This document shows, piece by piece, positions 1 through 11,521 of a DNA stretch of 64,000 nt (positions within the stretch are counted from its first letter, which is position 1; each line of letters opens with the position of its first letter). The notes beneath the pieces are model-generated. The model made no database searches, was not told the DNA's origin, and saw only the letters and a program-made list of their open reading frames with translations. The position numbers were made by a program, and so were the translations under genes. This DNA is from Daphnia pulex. Taxonomy: Eukaryota; Arthropoda; Branchiopoda; Diplostraca; Daphniidae. Where the stretch lies: contig NC_060027.1 in NCBI RefSeq assembly GCF_021134715.1, positions 5,766,001 to 5,830,000 of the forward strand, in the 5' to 3' direction.

Positions 1-3000
1 CGACTCAGCCGTCTGAGAGCTTCAACACAAAAGCCAGCCCAAAATTCTCAACAGCCGGCCAAATCAACACCACCTACTACACCGACAGCCTCTCAGCTCG
101 GAGTCAGCAGCAAGCCGACTCCACAATCAAAACATTCAAGCAAAACAAGAAGAAATGGCAGTCCACCACCAAGGAGAGAAGCGACAGCATCATCTCCAAG
201 AAAGCCAATGCTGCCATGCTTGTTCTGCAAGGAGATGCATTGGGCTATCTATTGCCCAATGGAGCTGAAAGAGAAAAAAGCAGTCATCACAAACGAAAAA
301 AGATGCTCTAATTGTTTTGGTCATCACGAGACCACTGTTTGTTTTAATCCACACAGGTGCCAACGATGCCGAGCCAAGCACCACACATCCTTGTGTGCCG
401 AGAAAGACACCAGATTCGGATCCTCAACTATAATTCCAAGCAAACCGGTCGCTGGGAGCAGCTCGACAACAGCGTGTGCAAGCTCCTTTGGTGAAGTTAT
501 CCTAAAAACAGCAACCGTTTACATTACAGGCACGAATGGAAAACAAATCCGAGCGATTCTCTTCCTCGACGATGGCAGCCATAGGACATGGATTAAAAGG
601 CAGATTTCGAAAGAACTTCAACTGAAAATCATCCAAGTGGAACAGATCGCGACCAGGGCCTTCCGGCAGACAGAAGCCCCTCCAGCAGAAACTCACAATG
701 TGGTCGAGATGACGGTGCGGGGCACCTGGCCAGGAGCCCCAACGGTGCGTATTGAAGCTCTAGAAGCAACCGACAAAGTTGGAAGCACCGGCCCGTACCA
801 AACCACAGAATTTGCAAGAAAGCTGTGGCTGGAAAATGAAAATTTGGCAGACGACCGATTCGAACGTGAAGGTGGAGACGAGGACGTTGGAATTCTTGTT
901 GGAATGGACCAAATGTTTAACATCATGTTCAACGAACCAGCAACTATCAGCCCGTGCGGACTCAGAGCCTACACGTCCAAACTTGGGAAAGTCATCGGCG
1001 GTCCATCGCAAGAAAAATCATCGAAACAAAATCAAACAATTGTCAGTCAACTTCTAATCAATTCAAATCGCTCTCTACCACAGATCACTTCACAGCCATC
1101 GAAATCCATCCAATCAAACAAGTCGGAAAGCAGGGAGACAGGAAATTCCAGTCTCCTTTCACTACCAGAAAATTCTGAACAGATCTGCTTTTACGACACA
1201 ACAAAAGAAAACAAAAGGTTTGAAATGGAGAAATTGAATTTTGATCTCTCATTATTTTGGCGTCTAGAGAATTTTGCCAATCTGAACGACTGTGTTGCTG
1301 TGGAGAAGGACGATCAATTCCGCTCCTTCTGCAACGAAATCACACGATTCGAAGACGGCAGGTATTGCACGCCAATCCCGTGGACGACAGACAGATGGAG
1401 ACTGGAAATCAACCACCAGATGGCAGCTACAAGATTGAGAAGCATGCTGTCCAAACTACGCAAATCTCCAGTCGACTTGGCCAACTACACCAAAGAAATC
1501 AATCAACTGATAACAAACGGATTCGTAGAAGAGGCTGATTTCAATTACGATGGCCTCCACACTTATCTACCGCATCATCCAGTCTACCGGACGGACAAGG
1601 CCACAACAAAAATTTGACCAGTTTTCGACGGCGCCGCAAGATCCAAATATGGGCCGAGCCTCAACGATGTTTTGGAGACCGGACCGAATCTAAATCCTGA
1701 TCTCCTCTCGGTCCTAATGCGCTTCCGGATGAACCGGATTGCCTGGATTGCGGATATTGAAAAAGCCTTTCTTAACATCGCGCTGCAGCCCGAAGACGCA
1801 GAAGCAGTCAGATTTTTATGGCCGAAGGAGCCGAAAAATCCCGACTCCGATTTCATCGCGTACAAATGGAAGCGAGTTCCATTTGGGCTAAGTTCAAGTC
1901 CATTTCTTTTAAGAGTCACCATTAATAAACATTTGCTCTCAGTCAAACCCAGATTCCAGAAGACAGTCGAACAAATAGAAGAGCAACTTTACGTGGATGA
2001 TTACCTTGGAGGAGCAGACATCGTACCAACAGCAATAACCACAGTGGAAGAAACCGTCACGTTATTTTCAGAGGCCCAACTCAACATGAGGAGCTGGGCA
2101 ACAAACAACAAAGAGCTCCGTGACTTTCTCACCGAAAAAGAAATGTCGAACCAGATAGTCGGAATCCTTTCGCCCACAATTGACGGCCAGCACAAGGCAC
2201 TGGGTCTTAGATGGGACACGAGCTCCGATTCATTTAAATTTGACCCTACATCTATAATGGAAGCAGCCGTGGAGATTGGAGAAAAAATCACCAAAAGAAA
2301 AATTCTGAGCATCTCAGCAAGGATATTCGACCCAATTGGTTTTCTAGCTCCCACAGTTTTACTTTTAAAAATAATCTATAAAAAATTTGGGAAGGAGACA
2401 TAGGTTGGGACGATGACGCCACACCCGAAGTGAAGAACACCTGGAGCAGCATCATGAAAGGACTGAAGGATCTACATAATTTGGAGATCCCACGATGGAT
2501 CGGCTATTCAAAACCTTCCATCGTCTCCGCAGAAATTCACGTGTTCGGCGATGCATCAGAGGCAGCCTACGGAGCAGTAGCCTACGCACGGCTCCAACTG
2601 GAGAACGGAACTCCTTACACCATCCTCCTAGCCAGCAAAACGAGAGTGGCGCCTCTTCCAAAAAAGAAAGTAACGTTACCCAGACTCGAACTACTAAGCT
2701 CTTTATTAGCAATCCGTTTAGGAGAGAAAATTCGAACCTCCCTTCACACCGAGTCGTGGAAAACGATTTACTGGACAGATTCCCTCGTCACACTTGGATG
2801 GATTAGAGGAGATCCTTACCGTTGGAGACCGTTCGTACGAAATCAAGTAGAAACAATCAGAAAATTTTCAAACGCGGAGTGGTGGAGACATTGCCCCGGA
2901 TTGGAGAATCCAGCCGATCTCGCTTCGCGGGGAGCGCCAGCGCATGCGCTGGTGGATTCGAAACTTTGGTGGCACGGACCAGCCTGGCTAACAGAAGAAG

Positions 3001-5129
3001 AAAGCGAATGGCCGAATTCTCCAGAAAACCATTCCACCGAAACTCAAGAGAAAATCGAGGAAGAGGAGACGAGGAAAACGGCAACCGTCTCCTTTGCAGC
3101 GATCGAAACCGCTCAACCAATTGAATGGCACCTCGAAAAAATCTCTACATGGACAAAACTACTTTTCAGAACAGCCTGAATCAACAGAGCGCTCAACCGT
3201 ATGAAGAAAAGAACGCGCGGCCCAGGACTCGAACTAAAAGAAATCATCATAGTCGCCGGAGAAGAAATTACAATCGACAAGATAGTCACCGAAGAGCTGA
3301 ACGAAGCGGAGCTAGCCATCTGCAGACAGCTCCAAGTCGAACGCTATCCCAAGGCCTTTTGGACACTCCAGCGCGGACTGGAGATTCACCCAAAGGAGAA
3401 AATCGCATCGCTCCGACCGGTCTGGGACAATCGAGATCGACTCATCCGAGTCACTGGAAGAGTAGCGCTCGCCCTCAGGGATCGAGACATTCAACCACCG
3501 ATCCTTCTCCCAGCAAATCACCCGGTCGTAACTATGTTGATAACTAACAAACATGTATTCAATTCACACACAGGAGTAAAAACAACACTGCCAGAACTAA
3601 AAGAGAAATACTGGATCGTGAAAGGACGCCAACAAGTGAGAAACGTTTGGTACGCCTGTGTGAAATGCCAGAAGCTGACTTCACCTCCTTTCCGACAAAT
3701 AGCAGCGCCGCTACCAGCCAACCGACTCCGCGATGCCAAGGCATTTGAAATAACCGGAACCGATTTCGCTGGCCCGCTGTACTACAAGAACGCGACTCCG
3801 AAAAGGAAATCCAAGTCGGCGCCATCCGTCGAACAAGTCATTCCGGAACCTCCACCAGAAGAAGAGAACCCGGATGCAGCGGAGCTTCCCACCGAAGAAG
3901 CTCCCGAAGAAGAAGACGATGGCGACCAACCGGATCCAACGCAACCAGTCAACAAAAAGCAACCGAAAAGTTACGTGTGCATCTTTACTTGTGCCGTGAC
4001 GAGAGCGATTCATCTGGAGCTGACCGAAGACATGACGGCTCGCTCCTTTCTATTAGCTTTCCGTCGATTCTCCACCAGAAGAGGCCCAGTGTCAGTGATG
4101 TACAGTGACAACGCCCAAACATTCCGCTGTGTGTCTCGATTTCTTAAAAACATTCGATCCGACCCATCCGTTCACGACCTCCTCGCCATGAGAAGAACCA
4201 GCTGGATCTTCTCCGTTAGCCTCGCTCCATGGTGGGGCGGATTTTGGGAGAGAATGGTGAGGATCACGAAAGATCTCTTGAGACGATCCAACGGGCGTGC
4301 ATGTCTCGCGTATGACGAACTGGAAGTGAGTTTAATCGAAACAGAAAGTGTGATTAACGCGAGACCGTTGAACTACATTGGAGAAGGAGCGGACGATCCG
4401 CTCCCGATCACTCCGAATCAGTTTCTCAATAATCGTCGTTCAACTTGTGCTACGCCGGAGCCAGCAGTCAATCTATTGGCTCCCGATTCAACAAGTGAAC
4501 TACTCAAGAAAATGGATCAGAACAGGCGTGATTACGTTAGTGACTTGTGCTCGCGGTTCGTCTCCGATTACCTGATGCAGCTGGATAATTTTCACGCAAA
4601 AGGATCGTCAGGCAGAAAAATCCGCGTCGGAGAAGTCGTCGTAATCCACGACAAACTTTCCAAACGGCTCATGTGGGAGACGGGAGTAGTTAAAGAATTA
4701 CTCCCCAGCTGCGACGGCCTAGTCCGATCCGCAATAGTTAAATTCCCAAACGGTAAATTATTAACCCGAGCCATTCAATGTTTATATCCCGTAGAACTGA
4801 GAGAAGATCAACCGGAAGATGTGGAGATCGCAGACGGTGCGTTGAATCCGGAGCCAGCTGAAGCAACTGCTCCGCAAATTCCAAACCCACCCGATCTGGC
4901 TCCACTCCCATTGCTCCCGATCGATCCAGCTGACGTCGAAGAAGATAATCATGTGGCCAATCCGGCCGCAACTGACGTCGGCGAGGTCGAGTCCCAAGGC
5001 ATGGGCTCTGGTGGGGAGTATGTTGGGAACGAAAGGCATCCCCAACGGCCGGACGACCCGGATTCCAGCTCACCTACGAGAATTCGATCTTCGGGGCCCC
5101 CGATAGGTGGCCCCTTGTCACCCGCCTGA
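1..5129 (+). pseudogene. BEL/Pao gag-pol polyprotein, partial, with frameshift and two stops
   Basis: The reading frame is open from base 1 and enters Gag CCHC-like knuckles (CLFC...HWAIYC near 215-260, then RCQRC...HHTSLC near 360-405). The protease motif DDGSH is near 568-582. The reverse transcriptase follows, with DIEKAF and the catalytic YVDDYLGGA near 1990-2016. RNase H begins with HVFGDASEAAYG near 2538. The integrase has an HHCC-type zinc region (3550-3700), then TDFAGPL, YSDNAQTF and GGFWERMV as the D, D, E positions. A DUF5641-like C-terminus lies at 4580-4800. Compared with element B there are three breaks: a stop at 1615-1617 (Arg in B), a small deletion frameshift around 2385-2400 leading to a stop at 2401-2403, and a stop at 3177-3179 (Trp in B). 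The frame after 2404 is otherwise open to 5129. This is a dead copy. Confidence 0.93.
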
Positions 5130-5341
5130 CTGCATTTATTCTTTGTGCCCTTCCCCCCTGGTGTCAATGTAATGTTCCAGAGGGGGTCGGGCCCTCTCTG
5201 TCTTAATCTATCCATCAATCGAGTCAGTCTCAATAAAAGTCAGGTGAACAATCTCAATTCTGTGTCATCTCTAATTTATTTCATCTAAGATTCGGTAAGA
5301 GAACTTTGACACACTTCCCTGCCGAACAATCAGTTTCCACA
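5021..5341 (+). repeat. 3' LTR of element A
   Basis: The LTR starts TGTTGGGAAC directly after a purine-rich stretch (GGTGGGGAGTA) that mirrors the end of element B's internal region. It probably ends at ...TTTCCACA, giving about 321 bp. An AATAAA signal is at 5232-5237. The tail (TGTGTC, CTAATTTATT, GCCGAACA) aligns with the LTR tail of element B, which supports the boundary. The right end was placed by this similarity and the CA terminus, because the partner LTR is not in the window. Confidence 0.75.
5093..5114 (+). other. Conserved LTR hairpin, copy in element A
   Basis: A 6-bp perfect stem (GGGGCC / GGCCCC) encloses a 10-nt loop, CCCGATAGGT. The same 22 bases occur in both LTRs of element B (11099-11120 and 19549-19570), although most of the surrounding LTR sequence differs between the elements. 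Conservation of an RNA-folding segment suggests a structural role in the transcript, which is an inference. Confidence 0.65.
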
Positions 5342-7689
5342 GTAAGAAGCTTGTCTGGTGAAACATGGAAAACCTTTCGAATGAACTCCCCACCACTTGG
5401 ATAATGGAACAAAATGACCGCCTCCTGCTGTAGCATGTAGTAAATTGTTTAAGGACGGACTATATCAATCGATAACAGATTCCAAAAACTGCCATGTCGG
5501 CACAATCTCCGCCAGCAGAGCACAGCAGAGCCGATTTTATTCAATCGTGTTTCTCATGAACTTATATTCGATACCCGTACTTAATATACGAGAATCGCCA
5601 ATTTCTTCCTTGGTTTTTTTGTTCTCAAATTGGGAAGAAAGATGTAAACCGAAAATTACATTACCATATTTATTCGAATTTTAAGAACGTCTATCTATCC
5701 ACCCACCCCACTTGTAATCCATTGACGTCAATGAGAACCATATCCGGAATTGGATGTTGTTTATTCATAAGAGGCTTACCGATGCCAACGTTCACATGTC
5801 GTCATCGCTAAAGCTGTTGCGTCACTTTAGAAAAGGCCGTCGGACATCTAAAACAGTGCATACACTCGTTAAAGAGAGTTAAGACGTATGTGTCGTCAGT
5901 TCCTGCTCTGCCGAAGTTTTCCAATTTTGTCCGGGTGTTCCTGTCGTGGTGACACGAACGGCAGCCTATTAGATATGTCAGGTGCGACTCAGCATGGGGA
6001 TGCATCATCGTTCCGTCCACCAGGACTAGGAGGATTCCCAATATCCAAGGTTTTCTTCCGTCGGTTCGTCGTCTTTTATTCAAGTCGGATATGATTTTCC
6101 CCTCGAAAATCTCATTGCCAATAGGGCCTTTATCTTGAAAAGCGTTGAAAAGACAGAACCATCGAATAGTTTCTACCTAGGGTTATTATTTAATTTAAAA
6201 ATATAAGAAGAAGATCGAACGTTCTTACGCAATGATGTAAATCTTGCATAGCCTACGTAAGTTACGGCCAGTAAACGTACGTTCGCCCTGCAAAAGTTGG
6301 GGAAGTTTAGTTTTATATTAGTTAGGACGTCAGTGTGCTATATATATGGGCATGCTGTTGAGTTGCTGAATACGCAGACTCCGAGGGTGCACCTGGAAAA
6401 CCTAGTTGCCAACGAACACAAGAAATCCTCTTCCGCATAACAGCGAAAGGTTTCTTTTGAACAGAGAGAGAAAAAAAACAGGGCGAACCTTCTTTTATTT
6501 TCCCTCCTTTGTCTGGACATCTTTTCCTTTAATTACACAATTATTGCGGAAGCACCTGAATTTGTTATGTAAGTGGCATCTGAACATGTTAAAGTGTCCA
6601 AATTTTGATAAATGCCAAAAAAAAAATTATTTACACTAAAAATTCTCGCAAGAGATAGCTAGCTTTTTTTATAGTTGGAGGTTTGCTTTCAGTTAGCTCT
6701 CAGATACCCTCTCAGCTTGGCGAATTGGAAATAAATGGGAACTTTGCTTTACTTGGCGAGTTTCCCTGCCTCAACCTCAACCCTCTTTCGGCTGGTATAA
6801 AAAATAAAAATTAAAACATATCATGGCATCTAGTGGTCATGATAGAATATGGGTTAAGGGGTAAGTCCGAGAGATTTGAGATTCACAAGAGTGGTTAATT
6901 CCGGGGATGTTCTGTGCATCAAGTCACCGGGAATATTCCACGATATTGGAATTACCAGTAATAGTCTGGGAGCTGGGCGACAAAAAAATGACAATGATTT
7001 AGCAAAAGATTTGAGGCTAAAATATGATTTGGGAAAGTATGACACACACGAAAGGCACGTCTGTCGACTGGCGGCCGGGGCGTTCAAGCGTGACGCGATC
7101 CCGGGGTCGGCGGGAACGGTAAAAAAATCCACTTTGTTTAGAAAATCTACTATATCTTAAAAAATAGATGAATATAAACTTTATTTAATTTCCGACAGAC
7201 AGACGTCATAATCTTGGGCCTTGGGGCCATCAGACGTCCGTGAGTAAGAAATTTCAAAAAATTTCTGTCAATTGTGAAAATGGCAACGCATCATAAATCT
7301 ACTGTAGTGTCAATAACACTAAACTTTTCTAACATGAAAAGCACCTCTTTGGTAAATTTGAAATTGTTAATTTTGGCGTTGTCAACCTGTTCGATTGTTG
7401 GCATGCCTTTTGAAGAAGATAATCAAAGGGTAGTATTTTTCAAAAAATTACTAAAAGATTCCTTCTAGTGGTATTTTTTTGCTATTAGAATGACGTGTTG
7501 GCAACCGAAAATTTCCAGTATTTTCCAGTAGTTCTCCCCCTTCAGGACCGGCCCAACCGCCAAGTAAGGCAAAGCTTCCGGAGGTCAACGAAAGGAGCAG
7601 CGCAGTAGAATTCGTCATCTGAGGAGGGGGAGGGGGTACAATGTCGACTGCTGGACTTTACACAGAGTAACTCATCTCCTTATCTCTGG
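5342..7689. other. Gene-poor AT-rich spacer
   Basis: I see no recognisable gene here. Short open frames exist (for example 5808-6083 on the - strand and 6876-7160 on the + strand), but none shows a known motif, clear splice sites or coding bias. The left end of the ISL2EU-type transposon described next should lie in the right part of this stretch, probably between about 7150 and 7690. I could not find a convincing terminal inverted repeat. Confidence 0.5.
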
Positions 7690-8268
7690 GTGTCCATGTT
7701 GTTTGACAACACATCTATCACATTCATTCGTGTGGACAATGTAAGTGAACGAAACGACGACTTGCTTCAGCGTAATATTGATCTGGAACGAAAACTACAA
7801 GTAGCTAACTCAACAATCGAAGAACTTAAGAGTAAGCTGAAAGAAATAAATAGCAGGCACGAAGAATTGTCTTTGAACCTTTATTCTTATTGTATGGAGA
7901 ATGACGATTTGAAGGTATAATATACCAGATTCAGTAAACACGCTTTTGAGTCCATTTTTGAAGATTTGTTACAAATTAAAGAAAACAATAATTTTGCATG
8001 TGATTTGCGTCGTAAATTCTTCATTACATTGTTGAAACTTCCGCACAACTTTGGAATAAGGGACATAGCAATTAGATTTAACATTTCTCGCTTAAACGAC
8101 TGACAATTTCCATAAATAAATTGGAATTGTGCATGATAGGTTTTTTTTCTAAGATAATACTATGGCCTTCAAAAGAATTACGTTTAAAAACTATGCCTAT
8201 GTGTTTTCGGACTGGTGAATTTATGAACACCACTGCAATTTGGGATTGTTTCGAAATCGAAACTGATA
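7690..8268 (+). pseudogene. DDE_Tnp_4 transposase, N-terminal half
   Basis: The first part (7738-7917) encodes a charged coiled coil rich in E, K, L and N. After a stop at 7918-7920 the frame continues with a helical region containing LLKLPHNF and IRFNIS, which is the pre-catalytic helix-turn-helix block of THAP-associated DDE_Tnp_4 transposases. After a frame change near 8100 come LWPSKE, TMPMCF and NTTAIWDCFEIE, where the D of WDC is the first catalytic aspartate. The match ends abruptly at about 8268. The rest of the domain resumes at 9663, so the gene is split by foreign DNA as well as by stops and frameshifts. Confidence 0.8.
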
Positions 8269-9662
8269 CAACATATACTCCTGGTGATCAGGCTGGGTCT
8301 TTTTCGTATAACAAACAACGCCCGACTGACAAAATATTTATCTCCATAACACCTGAGAGCAATTCGGTGAGCAATTCATCACCGTTACACATTGTAAAAT
8401 TGGATTTGACACCACCTTCATTTTCCGGTGTTGCTGCAATAATTTCGATACCGTAAGCCATATAAATGACTTCACTTGGTTTTATGCCCGATATCTCGAG
8501 ATCTTTCAAAGTGTGAGCCTTAAAAAAACGCACAAATTTGAGGAATGCTGGTGATGAACATAGACGAGTATCGGAAAGCTCGAGGAGGCGGAAAAATGTC
8601 ACCGCCATTATCGTTTGAGCTCTTCTGTACATGAGAAATTCAAGCACATATCGCTTTTCACACAACCAATTCTATTGTTGCATAGCCGATTTCTCTTCCA
8701 AGAAAAAAATAGTGGACGAATTAGCAATCAAGTTGTCACGCTCGCCAGCAAAGCCAACCAAATGTTGTGTTCACTACAGTACAATATGCCTTTTCTTGGT
8801 GGTTAATTTCTCACTCTAATTAGTCTACATGCATGCAAACCTCCTGACACACGAATGACAATAGCCATTTCTGGCATCACACATGCCACACCAAATTGGT
8901 CAAGGCCGTTACTGGGGGAGTGTGACAGACAGCAAATTTTTTGGAAGGTTATTTTCAAATGTTGGGAGAGGGAAGGACGAATGAAAAAAAAAATTACAAA
9001 ATTGCCCAACTCTTCACTGAGATCGCTAGGGTAGTTCACCATGTACCCAACCTTAGAATAAGGCATGTATAGTGATATTTAAACAAATCAGATACATTGG
9101 CCATAGGTAGGTGAAGATCGTTGGTTTCATCAGAACGGTCGTGTAAGATCATGTCGCTTTCTAAACTCAAAATAGAGCCGTTGGCTGCCGCTTCAGAAAT
9201 TATATGAATTTCGTAGTCGATGCCCGTCTTCTCCTTCAGGTAATTTCTGATTTTCCTGTAAAAAGAAATAAATTATTTGCACTGCCATGTTTGCCTAAGA
9301 ATCTGTTTTGACAGATGATTGGAGGTGACGTGAATCATTAAAGGGTCAAGGGAGAGAGTGAGAGAAATAAACCTTTCCCCTCTTGACTCTCTTTCTCCCC
9401 GATCATGATGATGGATCTCTTGAGCTATGCTTTTGGCTACCCTTCTAGTTTGGAAAAGCCATTTTTACTCCATCTCTCTCCCGATGGATTTATACATGGC
9501 TTTGGCGCAAATTTCGGAAAAGATGAGGCGGAATAGCCCGCCCACTTGAGGAACGGGTAACCAAGACGATGAAAAAGCAGTTCGCCAAAGACTGAATTGG
9601 CACTAAAGGTGGCATTGGCCAATATTTGGAGCTGCCATCTTGAAAAGGGGGACCAGTTTGTT
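8269..9662 (-). other. Unrecognised DNA inside the transposase gene, with a possible - strand gene fragment
   Basis: This stretch of about 1.4 kb replaces the middle of the transposase domain. On the - strand, 8288-8665 is open for 125 codons and carries IEIIAATPENEGG and NFTMCNGDELL. A second possible exon runs from about 9259 down to 9025 after a TTTTTACAG acceptor and contains YLKEKTGIDYEIHIISEAA. I do not recognise either piece. The exon-like structure suggests a fragment of another gene or element rather than part of the transposase. Stops lie between the pieces. Confidence 0.35.
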
Positions 9663-10230
9663 AAAGGTACTGTTAACTTTGTATCAAATGGATTTTGCGG
9701 TAGGGTTAGTGACAAACAAGTAGTAATTGAAAGTGGGATTCTATAGAATTTAAAACATGGTTATTTAATTCTGGCTGATAGAGGCTTTCCACTTGAAGAA
9801 TTTGTAGCATCTAGAAGAGCAAGGTTTAAAGTCTGCTTTCATGAAAGAAAAAAAACAGCTAAATGAAATAGAAACGGATAAAACGAGGCGCATTGCCTTT
9901 GTTCGCATACATGTTGAAAGAGTCATCGGAGTTACTCGTACGCGTTTCAAAATTCTGAAGGGGCCAATCAATATTAGTTTTTTGAATACTGTAGATAATT
10001 CGCATTCTTTTGTTGATAAAATTGTAAAGTGTGTTGCATTTTTACTAACCTTTTACATAGTGTTATTCCTCTGGATTGATATGTGGCAACTAACGCAATT
10101 TTTCGAAGTCGTGTTTATTACACATTTTCCGTATCGCATCGATAACTTTTGGCTTACTTGTATCACTGAAAGTTATTTACAAATTTATTTCTCACAGAGA
10201 TATTCTGGTATTAGGCAATGTGTTATTTAG
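9663..10230 (+). pseudogene. DDE_Tnp_4 transposase, C-terminal half
   Basis: The sequence resumes with FVSNGFCGRVSDKQ and, after an in-frame TAG near 9742, reaches LILADRGF, whose D is the second catalytic aspartate. It then runs through EEFVASRRARFKV. A frameshift near 9840 leads into KKQLNEIETDKTRRIAFVRIHVERVIG, given here by motif only: the E of HVERVIG (around 9916) is the third catalytic residue. The tail (DKIVKCVAFLLT) fits the end of the family. All three acidic residues of the DDE triad are therefore still visible across the two halves, but no intact frame joins them. Confidence 0.85.
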
Positions 10231-10308
10231 CAATTTGGCTGCCTTTTTTCATCTGCTTGTATGAATCGCATTCCCACTTTGAATTGATGCGCTTCTTACC
10301 TATGGCAT

Positions 10309-11012
10309 CTAAACAAAACTTATGATACACGTGAGCACGACTGTTTTCATTAGCGCAATGTACGAGACAACATTATTATCATCTGGTATTTTGACTAGAC
10401 CGTTACAGTGGCTCATCTGTGAACATGTAACTTGAATAGAGCTAATTTCTTTTCCATTGTTATCCATTGTTGATTCCTGTACTTGAATATTAACAATTTC
10501 ATTTTCATCCATTGGAGCAATTTTGTAACGGGTTTCACTCCAATACTTTGATAGTATTTCTGGGAACACAACCTGCACTACGTACAATTTTGATTTGGGT
10601 ATAATGTGTTCATTAACGAATGTCTCATGAAAATCAATACAGAAGCAACCAAAACCCTTAGAAGTGTAGACGCAGACAAACATTTGTAGTTGAACCTGTC
10701 GAGACAATAAAAAACAGAAAGAATTTAACAAGATAATATATTGAGATAAACAAAACATTATGAAACCTGGTAGAAGTAAGGATGAGATCGATTAAGGTGA
10801 AGTATTCCGTCCTTATCTAAAATGAGACAGAAATTTTTGTCGTTTGTGGCAGCTTCTCCCAAAGTATCATGTTTGTGAGAAAAAGGACAGTGGACTTCAA
10901 TCACAGCTTTCCCGTGACAAGAACACACGAAAATACCATCTGGCGTTGCAACAAGTTATCCGTGTGTGATAGAAACATGCAATCATCATAATATATCATC
11001 ATGCATAATATA
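10309..11012 (-). pseudogene. YqaJ-type nuclease, C-terminal part (partner gene of the ISL2EU-type transposon)
   Basis: Read on the - strand from 11012 downward, the frame enters ATPDGIFVCSC, then AVIEVHCPFS, then NRSHPYFYQ. These are the D...ExK-like and Tyr/Gln motifs of the lambda-exonuclease/YqaJ recombinase fold. In this copy the usual ExK lysine position reads E-V-H, so a catalytic residue may be lost. A 71-nt GT-AG intron (10696-10766) separates FYQ from VQLQMFVC. The last exon (10695 down to about 10309) has the PKSKLYVVQVVFPEIL block typical of the domain end. The N-terminal part lies beyond element B at 19752-21400. Confidence 0.82.
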
Positions 11013-11301
11013 TGTTAGGAATATTCCATTCCAACAGACGACGACGAGATCAGGACGCCGCACAACAACACCGGCGCACCTACGCGACTATTGCCTTGGG
11101 GGCCCCCGATAGGTGGCCCCAAATTCAGTCGTTGTTACCCTACCCCCTATTGTTTATTTCCCCCCAATTTACTGTACAATATTCAGTGTGTAGAATATAC
11201 GTGAGAGAAGAGGACACGGTTTACTGTGTCTAATTTATTCAACTTTGAAAACTGTAAGTAAACGGCCCGACACGCCGAACATTCCTTTTACATTTTCTAC
11301 A
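11013..11301 (+). repeat. 5' LTR of element B
   Basis: The LTR is 289 bp, starts TGTTAGGAAT and ends TTTTCTACA, and is identical to 19463-19751 by direct reading. It contains the GGGGCC/GGCCCC hairpin at 11099-11120. No strong TATA box is apparent; a pyrimidine-rich stretch with TGTTTATTTC lies near 11150. Because the gag-pol frame ends inside the 3' LTR, this copy also carries the last ~100 coding bases of Pol as non-coding leader. Confidence 0.95.
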
Positions 11302-11313
11302 TGGTCCTTCGAA
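11302..11313 (+). other. Primer-binding site, tRNA-Tyr type
   Basis: Directly after the LTR the sequence is TGGTCCTTCGAA. This is complementary to the 3' end of cytosolic eukaryotic tRNA-Tyr (acceptor strand TCGAAGG, then A and CCA). The match is 12 bases and then degrades. Its position against the LTR fixes the LTR end and the direction of minus-strand priming. Confidence 0.8.
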
Positions 11314-11521
11314 ACCGTTTAAGTGAACTAACGTGTCCTCCCTCTCAATTCAACTCACTCAAACTCAAAATTGTGAAGCCGGTTGGGGCTACACAATTCT
11401 AGACCCCCCAAACGTTATTTTTGTTCTCTTTTTTTTTTTGTGGTTGTTGTGTGGGTAAAAATTTGCCCAAATCAAACTTCTAAATTGTAAAAACAAAAAG
11501 ACGGCCAAAGGGGGGGAACCT

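Larger units (their letters stand above)
1..5341 (+). mobile_element. BEL/Pao LTR retrotransposon A, 3' part, decayed
   Basis: This is an LTR retrotransposon of the BEL/Pao superfamily, cut off at its 5' side by the window edge. Gag zinc knuckles, protease, reverse transcriptase, RNase H and integrase occur in that order and are followed by one LTR. Element B at 11013-19751 is a relative with the same protein order but clearly different protein and LTR sequences, so the two belong to related but distinct families. The coding region is broken (see the gag-pol entry), so this copy cannot make its own proteins. The 5' LTR and the target duplication lie outside the window. Confidence 0.95.
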
